Assembly: GCA_010093515.1 (NCBI GenBank)
Contig: MU001672.1
Coordinates: 731,892-794,711, forward strand
Reading direction: 5' to 3'
Source of the DNA: Lineolata rhizophorae
Lineage: Eukaryota; Ascomycota; Dothideomycetes; Lineolatales; Lineolataceae
DNA: 62,820 nucleotides
A model generated the notes under the pieces. The model worked only from the letters and a program-made list of their open reading frames with translations. It had not been told where the DNA came from and made no database searches. This document shows, piece by piece, positions 45,297 to 57,354 of the stretch. The stretch's first letter is position 1. Every line of letters begins with the position of its first letter. The translations under genes and the position numbers were made by a program.

Positions 45297-47332
45297 ATGG
45301 AGTCGATCGTGTCTTACGCCAAGGGCGCGGTCCTTTCCCATCCGATCCTCACTCTGATCACCGTCGTAGTCGTTCCGTACGTAGTCCGCTTCTTCATCGA
45401 CGGATACCAGCACCGTACGCGCTTCGCAAAACTAGTACGACTTTCTCCGTTTACTTTCCCTGTGAACGGCTCCACTAGCATCAGTTCCCCATGACTCCCT
45501 TCATCCCCGCTGTCCCCCCGTGCCCTCGCTAGGTGCGCACCGCACTAACAGTCCGTCCAAACGCAGCCTGGCCCGCCCCACCACTGGCTATGGGGCCACC
45601 TGCTCGTCATGGGCGAAGTGACGGCCAGCCTGCCGCCGGACCTGCACCCGCACACCTACCCGTGGTTCGTCGCGTCCAAGTACAATCTGCCGCCGGTGTT
45701 CTACCTGGACCTGTGGCCGGCGGGGCAGTCCATGGTGGTCATTGCCGATGTGGGCGTGGCCGAGAGCGTGGCAGTGCGGCCGTCGTTCCCCAAGTCGCGC
45801 AGCGTCCGCGAGGTCATGGCCAAGATGCTGGGCGACGATAACATCGTCATTGCCGAGGGCGACACGTGGAAGCGGTTGAGGGCCATGTTTAACCCGGGCT
45901 TCTCGAGTAAGCACATCATGAGCTTTTTGCCGAGCATCGTGGACGAGGTGGAGGTGTTCAGGGCGAAGCTCAAGGAGTGGGCGAGCCAGGACAACAAGGT
46001 TGTGAGGTTGGAGGACCAGATCACGTATTTGACGGTTGATATCATTTCGAAGGTGGTACTGTGAGTATATGTTCGCTCCTGGAATTTAAGGAGACGGGGG
46101 AGAGGAGGAAATGCTAATGAAAACCACAACCTAGGAATCACCCTTTAAACTCACAGAAGAACAGCAAGAACGATCTCGTCGATGGCATCCGCATCATGGG
46201 CAATTGGGTCGGCACTCGCTCTAGCAGTAACCTCCTGAAGCGCTTCAGTCCCAGAGTATTCCTAAATGGCCCATGGTACTTCAGGCCCAAGATTGACAAC
46301 TACATCAACAACGTGCTTGACCAGCGTCTCAAAAACCCCAGCCCCTCGGATTTTGATTCTATCTCCTCCTCTGGCCGCAAAGGACGCAAACGGAACCTCA
46401 TCGACCTGGCCCTCGACGTTTTCATCTCCGAAGTCGAAGAGGACCCCAAGTCCGCTTCCGCCAACGGTTCCCGCGCGGCCGATGGACCCTCTCCGTCTGC
46501 TCTCCGCGCCGCCGAGGCCGACCCCGTCTTCCGCGAGCGCCTCCTCCCGCAGGTCGCCACCTTCGTCTTCGCGGGGCACGACACGACGAGCAGCACGCTA
46601 TGTTGGGCGTACCACCTGCTGGCGCGCAACCCGCACGCGCTGGCGGCGCTCCGGGCCGAGCACTCGGCCGTCCTGGGCCCGGACCCGGCCGCCGCGCCCG
46701 CCCTCCTGCGCACCTCGCCCCACCTCCTCAACGAGCTGCCCTACACCCTCGCCGCCATCCGCGAGACGCTGCGCCTCTTCCCGCCCGCCAGCACCATCCG
46801 CGAGGCGCCGTCGCTGTCGGCCACCATCCGCGACCCCGCCTCGGGCGCCCCCCTGCCCGCCGCCCCCACCGAGGACACCATGGTCTGGGTCCTGCACTCG
46901 TGCATCCATCGCAGCGAGGCCCTGTGGGGCCCCACGGTGCACGACTTCCTACCCGAGCGCTTCCTGCCGGCGCCGCGCAACGTGGACCCGCGCCCCGGCA
47001 AAGGCGGCGGCGGCGGCGGCGGGGACGAGCTGCCCTGGCCCGAAAACGCCTGGCGCCCCTTCGAGCGCGGGCCCCGCAACTGCATCGGGCAGGAGCTGGC
47101 GCTGGTGGAGGCGCGCGCGGTGCTGGCGCTGACGGCCCGCGAGTTCGACGTGCGCGCGGCGTACGACCGCGTCGGCGCGCTGGCGGGCGATGGCTCCACC
47201 TGGGAGGCGCGCGCCACGAGCGCCGACGCCCTGCAGGAGGTCTGGGGCGATCCGGCGTACCAAATCTTGCAGGCGACGGCGAAGCCGCGGGATGGGATGC
47301 CCGCTGTGGTGTCGTTTGCGAAGGAGGTGTGA
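45297..47332 (+). CDS. Cytochrome P450 monooxygenase, membrane-anchored
   Basis: Three exons (45297-45434, 45567-46060, 46135-47332) give 609 residues. An N-terminal anchor (PILTLITVVVVPYVVRFFI) is followed by the Pro-rich hinge PGPPHHWLWGH. Core motifs are the I-helix oxygen-binding AGHDTTSS (near residue 357), ExxR in RETLR (near 421) and the haem loop FERGPRNCIGQ (Cys near 526), all intact. Two low-complexity inserts occur, a Ser/Ala-rich loop near 320 and a poly-Gly run before the haem loop. It resembles fungal P450s of secondary metabolism or fatty-acid type, but no polyketide synthase, peptide synthetase or terpene cyclase is nearby, so the substrate is unknown. Family certain, subfamily not assigned. 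Confidence 0.88.
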
Positions 47333-47591
47333 AGGGGGGAAGGGGAGGAGAGGCGAAGTGGGGCGAGGAAGAGGAGGGAACGGTGCAGATGGAGAGAAAG
47401 CGCGTTGAACATGTGGGCGTTGGGCATTAAGGAATCTCTACAAATAGTGATTAAACCTGAGCCCCCTACTGCGTCACCGACGACGGGATCAACGGGGCCG
47501 GAACAAGTAAGCTGGAATGAGCTGTATGCAAGTCTATCGAGACGGAAACATCCTCACAAAACGTTCTCTCGCCTAGGAAAAGCGTCGGTGT

Positions 47592-47634
<43 letters not shown>

Positions 47635-48940
47635 GCCCACTTGCGTGCCACACGTCCCACTGCATGCCCTTTCATTTCGCCGTCGCCATCGCAGTTCCAA
47701 GAACATCACGCACTACTGCTTCTCCCGAAACCCACCTACCGCCATCCAAACACGGAGCAATCAGGCGAGGGTGAAAAGAAAAGGCGGACGCAAATGCAGA
47801 CACAACACTACATGTAGCTATCACAGTGATACGTCTCCACCGTCAAGGAAAAAAAGAAAGAAAGCACGAAAAATTCACCCTACAGCTATATATCGGCAGC
47901 GCCTGCGCCCACCCTCTCCCTGCGCCGCGAGGGTCCCGGGATATTATATGCCCAAGCAACCAATTCTGCCCACGCGCACCCCCGGCTCCCGTATCTACCT
48001 ACACATGTCCCGTGTTGGGCCCCTCCATCGTCCGAGGGACTTTCTGGCATCCCGCCATTGCGCTATTCGCGCGTCCGTCCGCATACCCGCCAACTCCCGT
48101 TGTTGAGCTCGTCTCGTTGCCTTCATTGCCCTCATTCCCTTTTGCCCGAATTCGTCCGCCCATCATCCGATCCGTCATGTGCATGCCCCTTTTCATTTTC
48201 ATTCTCATTCCTTTCCTGTTTTCGTGTCTCCAAACTCTCGCCAAAAAAAAGAGAACCAATTTGAAACAACAAAGCCATCGCAACTCGCAGCCTAATAACA
48301 AAAGGGGGGTTCGAAGGTTGAAAAGAGAAGAGAGCAAAAGGCGTGAAAAACAACCGGAAAACAAAAGAAGCAAAATAGACTGACAGGAATAAAAGTTATT
48401 TGAAAAAAAAAAGAGGGAGAGAGTTTTCCAGGACCCCTCCCACGGAGTATTCGCCGCGAGGGTTCTACAAACAAAACCAAACAGCCGAGACAGGGAGGGA
48501 CATCCGAGACCCCGTCTCAGCAACGTTGAAGGAGTCCGTCATGCACGTGGGTATTTTGTTGATTTCTGAGGGGTAGGAGCAGAAGAAAAGGAGGGAGAAG
48601 AAGGCAAAAGAACAAAAAAAAGGCTTGAAAGAAAAGAAGACCGATTGATTACTCAAGTCTCCCATTTGATCTTGCCACCCTCTCTACAACCTGCTGGACG
48701 ATTACGAGTCTCCGGCGCCAAAGAATCAAAGACGGCGCAAAACGACCGCGACCGGCCGGCTCTCTCGTACTCGCCATTCCGATCGGAATACCGGCAGAAG
48801 CGGCCTCCCCCCGCGGCCAGCAAACAAAAGCGCGTAGGGAACCCATGGCCCGCAAATCGAAGGCCCCACGAGGGTTCCGATCCCCGACGGTCCCCACATG
48901 TTCTATGCCGCAGAGCCGCGCAGACGCCCCCCTCCGGCCC
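47333..48940. other. Intergenic between convergent P450 and PKC1
   Basis: The 3' flanks of two convergent genes. It contains the T24A14 homopolymer junction at 47597-47634 and several further A and T runs (for example 48395-48420 and 48600-48640). No coding signature. Confidence 0.45.
47597..47634. repeat. T24-A14 homopolymer junction
   Basis: Twenty-four T directly followed by fourteen A. The two halves are complementary, so the run can fold as a hairpin in either strand, and a poly(A) signal or nucleosome-excluding element is equally possible. Homopolymers this long are prone to length error in assemblies. Confidence 0.9.
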
Positions 48941-50339
48941 TCAGGCAAAGTCCGCCGAGTACGAGAAGCCCCTGAACTCCTCCTGCATGGCCTGCGACAG
49001 GACCGACTGGACGGGCGTCAGCACGGGCGTCACGCTCGTGAACTCCTGGTCGAAGTTGGACGTGTCCGTCGCCGACGAAATGGTCGGGACGAAGGGCGCC
49101 GGGACCCGCTTGTGGTATATGTCGTCCCAGTTGATGTTGCGGAAGAAGGCGTGCGACATGATCTCCTGAGCGTCCGTCGGGCCCGAGCCCAGCCGCAGCT
49201 CTGGCTCGCGCGTCAGCAGCTTCTGCAGTATCGAGACCGAGTCGCGCGGCATCTGGATCGGGTACAGCGCCTCGTCGGACAGGATCGCGTCGTAGATCTC
49301 GTCCTCGTCCTCGCCGCGGAAGGGCGACTGCTGCAGGAGCATCTGGTAGATGAGCACGCCGAAGGCCCACCAGTCGACGGCACGGCCGTACTTCTTGTCT
49401 AGGAGGATCTGTGTGTTGGAAGGCGCAGTGTTAGACTCAAAACCCTATTCCACAATATCTCAACAACCCCCAAAATTGAAGCTTCGATATAAACCTAGGA
49501 AAATCCCCTTACCTCTGGCGCCATAAATTCGGGCGTACCGCAAAACGTGCTTGTCGTAGACCCATACCACATGTCTTCCTTGCAGAGCCCGTAATCCCCA
49601 ATCTTGATGTGCCCGTCCAGCGTCAGCAGGATGTTGTCGAGCTTCAGGTCGCGGTAGATGACGCCGTTTTCGTGGAAGTACTTGAGCGCGAGGCACACCT
49701 CGGCGGCGTAGAACTGGGCGCGCTTGGTGCTGAACTGGCCCCGCTGTATATGCAGCATCAAGTCGCCGCCGCTGATGTACTCCATGACGAAGTAGACGCG
49801 CGTCTCCGTCTGGAAGCACGCGTGCAGGTTGAGCAGGAACGGGTGCCGCTCCTTGTTGGCGATGAGGAACACGCGCTTCTCCGACCGAACGCTCTCCACC
49901 TCGTCGTTCTCGATGATGAACTCCTTCTTTAGTACCTTGATGGCGTATAGCTGCCTGTTCGCCTTGGTCTCCGCCAGCATCACCTTGCCGAAGTTGCCTT
50001 TGCCTAGCACCGCCAAGAAATTGAAATGATCCAGGCCAATCCGCCTCCCGGTGCCCGCCGCTGTCGCCGTCGGCTGCGGCTTCCGCTCGATGACCTGCTG
50101 CTGCGGCTGCGGTTCGGGCGTCGGCTGCGGCTGCGGCGTCTGTGACGGAAGTGGCTCTTGGTGTTGCGGCGGGATCTGATGTTGCGGTGGATGCGGTGGG
50201 ATCTGGTGCTGAGGCTGCGACGGAAGTCCGTACGTTGATGGCGTGGCCGGAGGTTGCATCGGCATGCCGCCGTACGGTTGACCGTACCCGGGCGTGAGAG
50301 GAGGATACTTGGATGGGTCGTACTGAGGTTGCTGCGGCA

Positions 50340-50395
<56 letters not shown>

Positions 50396-53041
50396 TGCTG
50401 TTGCTGCATTCTACCCTGTCCATAGCCCTGTGCGGTATCCGGGTGAGTATCAAACGTCGGTGGATAGCCGCCCGAAGTCCTCGAAGTTGGCGAAGACGCG
50501 TAATCGCTCGATGATCGTTGGTATGGCTGCGGCTTCGGTTGCGGGGCACCCTTTCCTTGGAGCGCAGCGACCGCCGCAGAGGTCGCGGCTGTGCTGCTCT
50601 GGCTGGATTGAGTGCGTCCGCCTGGCGGCGGTCGTTGGTGTTCCGGGGAAGGCGGCAGGCCAGACGGCCCGCCGTATGAAGCCTGAGCGGCATTCAAGGC
50701 ACTTGAGCTTGGCCCATACGGTTGCTGCTGTTGCTGTTGCTGGTGCTGATGTTGCCTCGACGGCGTCTCGCTTCCGTACGAGTACCGATCTGCTCCGGGA
50801 CTCTGAGACGGCGCTGGGTACGAAGGCGTCGATGGAGGCGGAGTTGGACGTCCTTCGCCACCTTGCCGGAAAGATCGGTCTTTCATCGAGGTCCTAGCCG
50901 ACCCCTGCCTCATCTTCGTGTTCCGAATCTCGCCCAAAATCTGGTTCGCAACCTCCATCGACATGCCGCAGAAATCGGGGACGAAGTGAACGCAATGGGC
51001 GTGGCAGGTGAGGCCACATTCCGTGCATTTTCGGCACTGTTTGCGACCGAGCGGTAGTATGTACCCGCAGTGGCAGCACCAGTTTGCGCCGACATTGGAG
51101 AAGACCTCGAATCGGTGGGGGATGCGGTGGTTGAGCTTGGCCTCGTCCGGATCCGTCTCCGCATTAGATTGGGTGATACATTTCGTCACGACCTTGAGGT
51201 AGCATCTCTTGTGGCACGTGTACTTGCAGTCCGAGCACTGCATGCCGGCGGCATACTTGAGGAAATCACCGCAAAGAGCGCAGCGCATAATGTTGTAAAA
51301 CTGCTGTTGGACGAACTTGTGGCCGTACTGCTCATGGATCTCCTCCTTCCGTTGACGGATTGCACCCTTGCGGTTAAGGCCAATATCGAACGGTCTACGG
51401 TCTTTGACATGTTTGGCTGTGGAACATTCGTCAGCGCGGAAGCTTCCGCCATTCGTTTGGCGCACGTACCGAAGCTTAGAGTCAACTGTATCCTGCCCAC
51501 AGGCTCGAGCGAAAACCAAGAGTCAATGAACATCTGCCCGGTTGGCGGCTGCGGCCCCGCATTTCCCAGGCCAGAAGCGCCAGGCGGACCCATAGCGCCG
51601 CTTCCAGGACTAGCCGGGTTGAACTGCTGACCCGGCGGCGGCTGGAACTGCAGATTCGGATTGGGCCCGCCGTCGCCCATGCGCTCGGCCGAGACCCATC
51701 CCGAATTGTTGAACTCAGATTCTATCTTCTTCCGTCGCATCTCCTCCGCAATGTCCGAAATCCGGATCCAGAGCATGCCGATGGGCATCGGGTGGTCGCT
51801 CGCTTTGTCGTACACGGTCAGTTCGATCTCGTTCGCCTTCTCAATGTCGAACTCGTGCAGCTCGTCCGTCCACCGATCCGTCCGCGTGGCCTTGGTGCGC
51901 CCTTTGAAGACATCTTCGACCTTCATGATGACAAAAGTCTCCGGGCCCCTGCTGAACCTGCTCGTGGTGGCGTGATCGACGTCAGCGACGGCGTGGATTC
52001 GGAGCGTCAGTCGACCAGTAAGAGGTTTCCTCTGCGTCGGAATACTCAGGCTATCGTCTACAAATTTCGTGATTTTGCCGTTCCAGTTAGCTAGCTAAAG
52101 CGAGAATCAACGAGGTGTCGATATCGTACCATCAGGGCCGTCGGCGCCGTCTATGTCAACGTGCAGATCCTCGTACCGCTTCAGAGCCTGCTTGAGGAGC
52201 TGGATCTTCTGATTGCTCTCGATGCGGCGCGCCTCGGCGTCGGCCTTGCTCTTGCGGTCGCGCTCCAGCTCGTACAGCCGCACCATCTTCTCGATGCCGT
52301 CCTTGTACTGCTTCTCGACGCTCAACTTGAACTCGAGCTGCGACAGCATCAGCTGGATGCGGGGCCCCAGGTGCGGGGTATCCGCTTTTATAAGGTCTGC
52401 GAGATATTCGTCAGCCCACCCGTTCCCCCCAATTCTCCATATTATGCGAAACGTCCTGTCTCGGGTGCCACGGGCCAAGACCCACCGAGTTTCGTGTAAT
52501 TCGAGCGCGGCTTCGAGGGTAGGTTCGAGGCAGGCGCCGGAGGCGCGTACGGCGCCCGCGGCGGCATCAGTCCGCGTCCGCCGCTCAACTGGCTATACCC
52601 GCCCGGCCCAGGGCTCCCGTAGCTGCCCGCGTCCATGTAGCTGTCGCCCCTGTTGTCTTTTGGAGGAGGAGTCAGCGGTAAGTTTCTCCGCTGCTGGGCA
52701 GCTGCTGCGGGCCCACCGTGAGAAGGCGGCGCGGGCCCACCACCTGCGGCGCTGCTGCTGCCGCCGCCACCACCACCAACGCTGCCGCCGCTACCCCTAC
52801 CGCCGCCGGGGCCCAAGCTCATGCCCTCCATGCCCGAACCCATGCGGCGCATCTGGATCTCGCGCAGCCGGCCCTCGAGGTACTCGATGTTGCGCTGGCC
52901 GTCGCGGATCTGGGTGCCGAGGCGCGACAGCACGGCCTGGTTGCCCGTCGACTGCCGCATCGCGTTGGCCGCCGTGATGAGCGCCTTCTCGCGCTCGATC
53001 TTCCGGTTCACATCCCGGATCACTTCTTCTTCGTTATTCAT
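48941..53041 (-). CDS. PKC1: Protein kinase C, cell-wall integrity kinase Pkc1
   Basis: Rho1-activated AGC kinase heading the cell-wall integrity MAPK pathway. Five exons (complement of 52486-53041, 52130-52396, 51470-52057, 49513-51416, 48941-49408) give 1260 residues. Order: HR1 (residues about 1-70), Gly/Pro linker, second HR1 (about 186-270), C2-like domain, C1A (from [20 protein letters not shown]) and C1B ([19 protein letters not shown]), long Pro/Gln linker with 22 Gln, kinase domain (about 933-1190), C-terminal AGC tail. Kinase marks are [24 protein letters not shown] and GDYGLC (DYG in place of DFG). The activation loop is [14 protein letters not shown]. The tail holds the LTPVQS turn motif and ends [18 protein letters not shown] branch site visible in intron 2. 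Confidence 0.93.
50341..50406 (-). repeat. CAG/CAA trinucleotide tract (22 Gln) inside PKC1
   Basis: Twenty-two in-frame glutamine codons, mostly uninterrupted CAG with two CAA near the 5' end of the tract. It lies in the disordered linker between the C1B and kinase domains. A second, shorter Gln run occurs near 50725-50745. Tract length is likely to vary among isolates. Confidence 0.95.
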
Positions 53042-56000
53042 GGCCGCGGTTGCGTTCGCATGCGTCCTGGAGAGGAGGGTTGGGGAAGGGCGAAGATTTT
53101 ACGGTGGCCGGTGCGGGCGTAGCGGCGAGGGGAAGGAGGAGGCAGAGCTGTTGGCCGTGGACCGGGCCGAGGGCGGCAACGCCCGCACAATACGAACGGA
53201 GATCGAGTCGCGAGATTCTGGTCGTGCCTGTGGCGAGAGAGAAATGTAAGCGTGCCTGGCCGGGCCGGCAACGGGCGAAGTGCAGAGGTTCGGGTGCCGG
53301 AGTGATGAACCTTGGCTTTGGGCGCGACCGGGGGGGCGGGAGGGCGGCCCAGACGTCAGTCAGACCCGCAGACTGCCTGGCCTGCCTGCGGCTCTCGAGC
53401 CGGCTGCCCGCTGGTGCTGGTGTTGGTGCTGGCGCTGCTAGCTGCTAGGGCGGGGCGCTGCTTGCTCGGTTGTCTGTTGGGGCGAGCGATGGCGTGTGGC
53501 GGTGTGGCCGGGCGGTCGCTCTGGGCGAGGCGCGGGGGTTCTGGCGCGGGCGGGGCGGGGCGGGGCGAAAATTGATGCCTCAGCGAGGGTGAAGTGATTC
53601 TGCGGGGGAGCGGGAAGCACGGCGCTGGGCCAGAGAGAGTCCGCGGGAGAGGAGGTTCGCTCGCTCGACAGAAGGTTCGGGACGGACTTGAGGCAGGCTT
53701 CGCGTGATGTCAACCTGGGAGACGGGGATGTGGTGCCGGCTCGGGGCCCTCGGGCGGGCAGGCTGGCACGGCCGGCTGGCAGAGCTGGCCGGCGTTTGCT
53801 GCTGAGCCACGGCGTGGCCTCGTCCGCTTGCTGCCCGATGCTGCACGGGCGCAGGTGGTGGCAGTGACGCGGCCGCCCGGATCCCTCTTCGGGGCCACGG
53901 GAGAGGAAAGGGGCCTGGAACAAAATTGGGAGCGGAGGAGGAGAGCGAGCCGGCGAGACGCAGGCCGTCGCCTTTCGCACGGTAGGGCTTGGTGGGCAGC
54001 GCGAGGTGGGCGGGGCGGTGGCCAAGTGTGCGGCGGGCGGCGGGCGGGCGTGCGATATGCTGCTCTCGGCGCATGGAGGAACCTGCTGATCCCCATGGGA
54101 GCACGACTTTGCGCCGCGGCCGCGCGCACGGGGCAGACCGGAGCCAGCGGCCTTTTGCTGCCCCTCTCCACCCTCCCCCGGAGACTCCGGCCTTGCCTGC
54201 GCCAGATGCCGCCTTCCGGGCGCCGGCCGCGGCCGCGAGCGAGGAACACGGTCGACGAGGATTCCAAATCTTTCCATCTCTACGGGCTGCCCAACATGGT
54301 CGAGCGTGCCGCCTGGCGGGGCGTTGCGATGACGTCGCCTTCGGCCTGGTGCCCGTGCAACCGGGGCCGTACCGCCGGTATTGGCGCGGGAGCGTCCACC
54401 GCCGAAGCTCGCCGAATGGCCGCCCTCGCCATTGTCCGCGAGTCCCGCGGGCTGCATGCGGCATCGTCTGCCGAAGAGCGGACCAACCTCCGTGACTCTG
54501 GCTCCCGCCGACGGCAGCGTCATACGTTGTTTGTTTTACCTCGTTACCCCAGGATGCTTTGTCCTCCCCGCCATGCGTCTGCGCCGGCGAGCCCTTGCGG
54601 TCGCACGACATCATCATCGTCTCTGTTGCGGTTGAACCGTGGGTTCGATCTTTGTCCGACCTTGGGCTCGCAGCGCTTGGTCGACCCCCACATACTACGG
54701 ACGAGGTAGCAAACGAGGTTGCCTCTACCGCGCGAAGGCGAGGATGGTGAGACGGCAGTAATGGAGAATAGCGGCAGGCTTGTTGAGAAACTCGCCGACA
54801 AGACGGGACTGCGTAGCCCAGTTCACGTCAACGACTGCCCTCTGGTGCTCCCGCCCACAGATCGCAGCCTACACGCACGCTCTCCAGCACGGCTCAGTCG
54901 TACGTCCCGGCTTCTGCGTCTCGACCAAGGTGAACCCTCACATTTACGCGTCGCTCGAGAGGTCGACACCATGGTTCGAACCAAGGCGCGCTCGCGACCG
55001 TATGTAGGTAGAAAGCCAGCTCTCCGAAGTCGTGGCGGGGTATTTGAAATGTGGACGAGCGGAGCCGGGGTGACGGACGGGACTCTCGAGACAGGAGCCG
55101 CCGAACCACGCCGTTCTGGTACCGAAGCTTATCGGGCGGGAGCCCTGCATGTGCTATGATGTGGCTGCTCCGCGGGCCAGTTAACGCTGTCGCAGCGGTC
55201 ATTCCGCAATGCCCCGTAGCTCCACAAGAAACGCAGAACGGTGCGTACGCGGTCGGCGTGGAGCCTTCTGCCTTGCTCGGAAACTTTTGTCGCGTGTGAA
55301 GTTGCGAAGTGATCTATTCCGTAGTGAGGGATGGGACGCTCTTAAGAAGCCGTCGATGGAGCGTGGCCTTATCAGGCTCACGGTGTCTGATTGGGCCTCT
55401 TGGGGACGGGAAGAGCCGCTAGCTCGGGTGCGGAAATGTGGAGTGTGGACGTGGTCCAAATGCACGACAGAAATAAAGTTTGCCTTTGTCAAACCGAGTC
55501 CGACTGGACAGCGACGGTGCGGACTTTCAAGGGCTAGCGACTCTCCAGATGAGAAACGAAGAACGAAGAGTGAAAATTTTCTCCTGGAGCGTATATCCTG
55601 AGAGAGATATGTGGGAAGGTATCTGTCTATTCTTGTCGTGGGCCCTAAGGCATCACGAAGCGTTATGCGGTTCAAACGCTATTATAGTGCGACCGTGGGC
55701 TCCAGCAGACAGATAAGGCGCTACAGGTTATACGTAGTAGGGAGAAGCGCGCTCATTTGCGCATTCGTGTATTACTTGCAGTCTAGCTGTCCAAGGAGAT
55801 CCAGGTGTTCATGCAGAGAAAAGCAAGATAGCGCATGGGCATGAGCAGCTATAACTTCGCGATTTATATACTAGCGCTGCAGCTGACAGATCCGGCAGAT
55901 ATAGACAGGTCCGGCTCGAGGCGGTGCTTGCGCTGCCTAGCGCGAAGGAGAGCGGGACGAGCAAGCGTCTCACTAACGAGTCCTAGCCTCACGATGCCAG

Positions 56001-57354
56001 CGGCGCATTCGCCCGACGTGGCCATCCGGCGCTCGGGTTGGAAGCGGGACACGTTCGAACGGAAGGAGATGCATCCTCCGTACGGCGTACACACCTACCT
56101 GGTACGCGGAGATCTCCCACAGCCGAGACGCCTTCCGGCGCGAGGCTGACAAGCGAAGGGCGATTTCGGAGCCATCCGGCCGCAACCCGGACGAGGGCAG
56201 GGCGGGCGAAGTGCGATAGGTTCACTCTTCCGCGGTAGTGGCACTGCGGGAGCCGAAGTGGCGCTCGAGCAGCCGTGCAGGGCCCAAGTTTGCTCTTCTA
56301 CGACCACAGCGCATCGCACATCCATCCATGGCCGCTCCGCACATTTGGACAGGCGAACATTTGAAGCGGACCTCTGAGAGCGGAGCGTGCGACTGGGACT
56401 TCCCGGGACGGCCTGGCCGGCACGAGGTAGGGAAGGCAACGACATCCAATTTCCCAGTGTCATTGCTCTCGTGGGCCGCTGGGCCGGCCCGCAGGTCTGA
56501 ATCGTCGCTCCCGCCGCGCAGGCGGCAGCGGCAGCTGGCCGCAAGGCCGGGTTCCGGGGGAGAAGCGGCTAAAGGAGGGGGAAGACGCCGCGGAGCATCG
56601 GGGTGGTGTGGTGAGCCCGAGCGAGCGGCGGCCGGCTGCCTCTGGGGGACCCCCTCCAAGGGCGGGAGCGTGTGGGTGGACGTTCTCATCGTGATTGTTG
56701 CGGGCCCGTCCGACGCGCGCCCGCCCGGACCGCGCACGCAGCGAATCAGTTCTTCCGGCCGGCCCGCCCGCGGTTCCCTGGCTGGCGATCGCGGCGGCCC
56801 TTGGTCCTCGGAGCGCGCTCCGTGGCGTCCCCAGCGCGGCCGGGCTCGCGGCCACGATAGGCGTGGGACGGTGTCCAGTGCCGGCGCAAGGCACACCGAG
56901 CCATGTACCTGTGTACATGGCGCGCAACAGGGTTGGAGCCGCGGAGCGGGGGTGTTTTGGTGGCTTGGGACGGGGGAGGCCCGTCGTCCGTCCCGCCGCC
57001 GCAGCCGCGCTCTCTCGGGCGCCCGCCCTCCGCGCAACGGCCCGAAGCTACTCCGTGCCGCCGCCTTACAAGTACACGCCCAGCGCCGCAGGCCCAGGCT
57101 CGGCCGCCGACTCGACCAGCAAGTGAGCAGCCCGCAGCGCTGAGAGAAGCCAAGTGAACGCGCCAGCCGAACCGGCCCGCCGACGCCCAGCAATTGAGTC
57201 GCTCTTTTCCCTCCCTCTCCCGCCCTCTCCTTCCCGGCGCCTCTTTCCCCCACCCGGCGGTGCTGCGCTGCGCGGGCTTCCCGAAGCAACACTACCACCG
57301 AGGACCGAAGAAATAAACACCATTTCTCTTTTTTGGTAAAAGGCGCATTGGCAG
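53042..57354. other. Divergent region between PKC1 and the Zn2Cys6 regulator
   Basis: About 4.3 kb of GC-rich sequence that should contain the PKC1 promoter and long 5' leader, and the promoter and possibly the first exon of the transcription factor. Several frames of over 150 codons exist on both strands (for example 53438-54523 and 56222-57412, both minus), but none has a domain and they overlap each other. A perfect palindrome, TGGTTCGAACCA, sits at 54972-54983. Positions 55560-55900 are less GC-rich. Confidence 0.45.
53547..53566 (+). other. G-rich run upstream of PKC1 (quadruplex-like)
   Basis: Four G-runs of three or four bases, each separated by a single C, lie about 510 bases upstream of the PKC1 start. 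The pattern fits the usual G-quadruplex rule and also repeated GC-box-like motifs. Function is only a suggestion. Confidence 0.5.

Noticed and set aside
45297-47332. P450 as part of a secondary-metabolite cluster
   Set aside because: Neighbours are PKC1 and an SH3 membrane protein; no backbone synthase, transporter or pathway regulator lies adjacent.
53438-54523. 361-codon frame on the minus strand upstream of PKC1
   Set aside because: Composition is driven by GC-rich sequence (Arg/Pro/Ser/Ala), it has no domain, and it overlaps equally long frames in other phases. Better seen as PKC1 5' leader or promoter.
54972-54983. GGTTCGAACC core resembling a tRNA T-arm/B-box
   Set aside because: No A-box and no foldable tRNA around it on either strand. 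Kept only as a palindrome.
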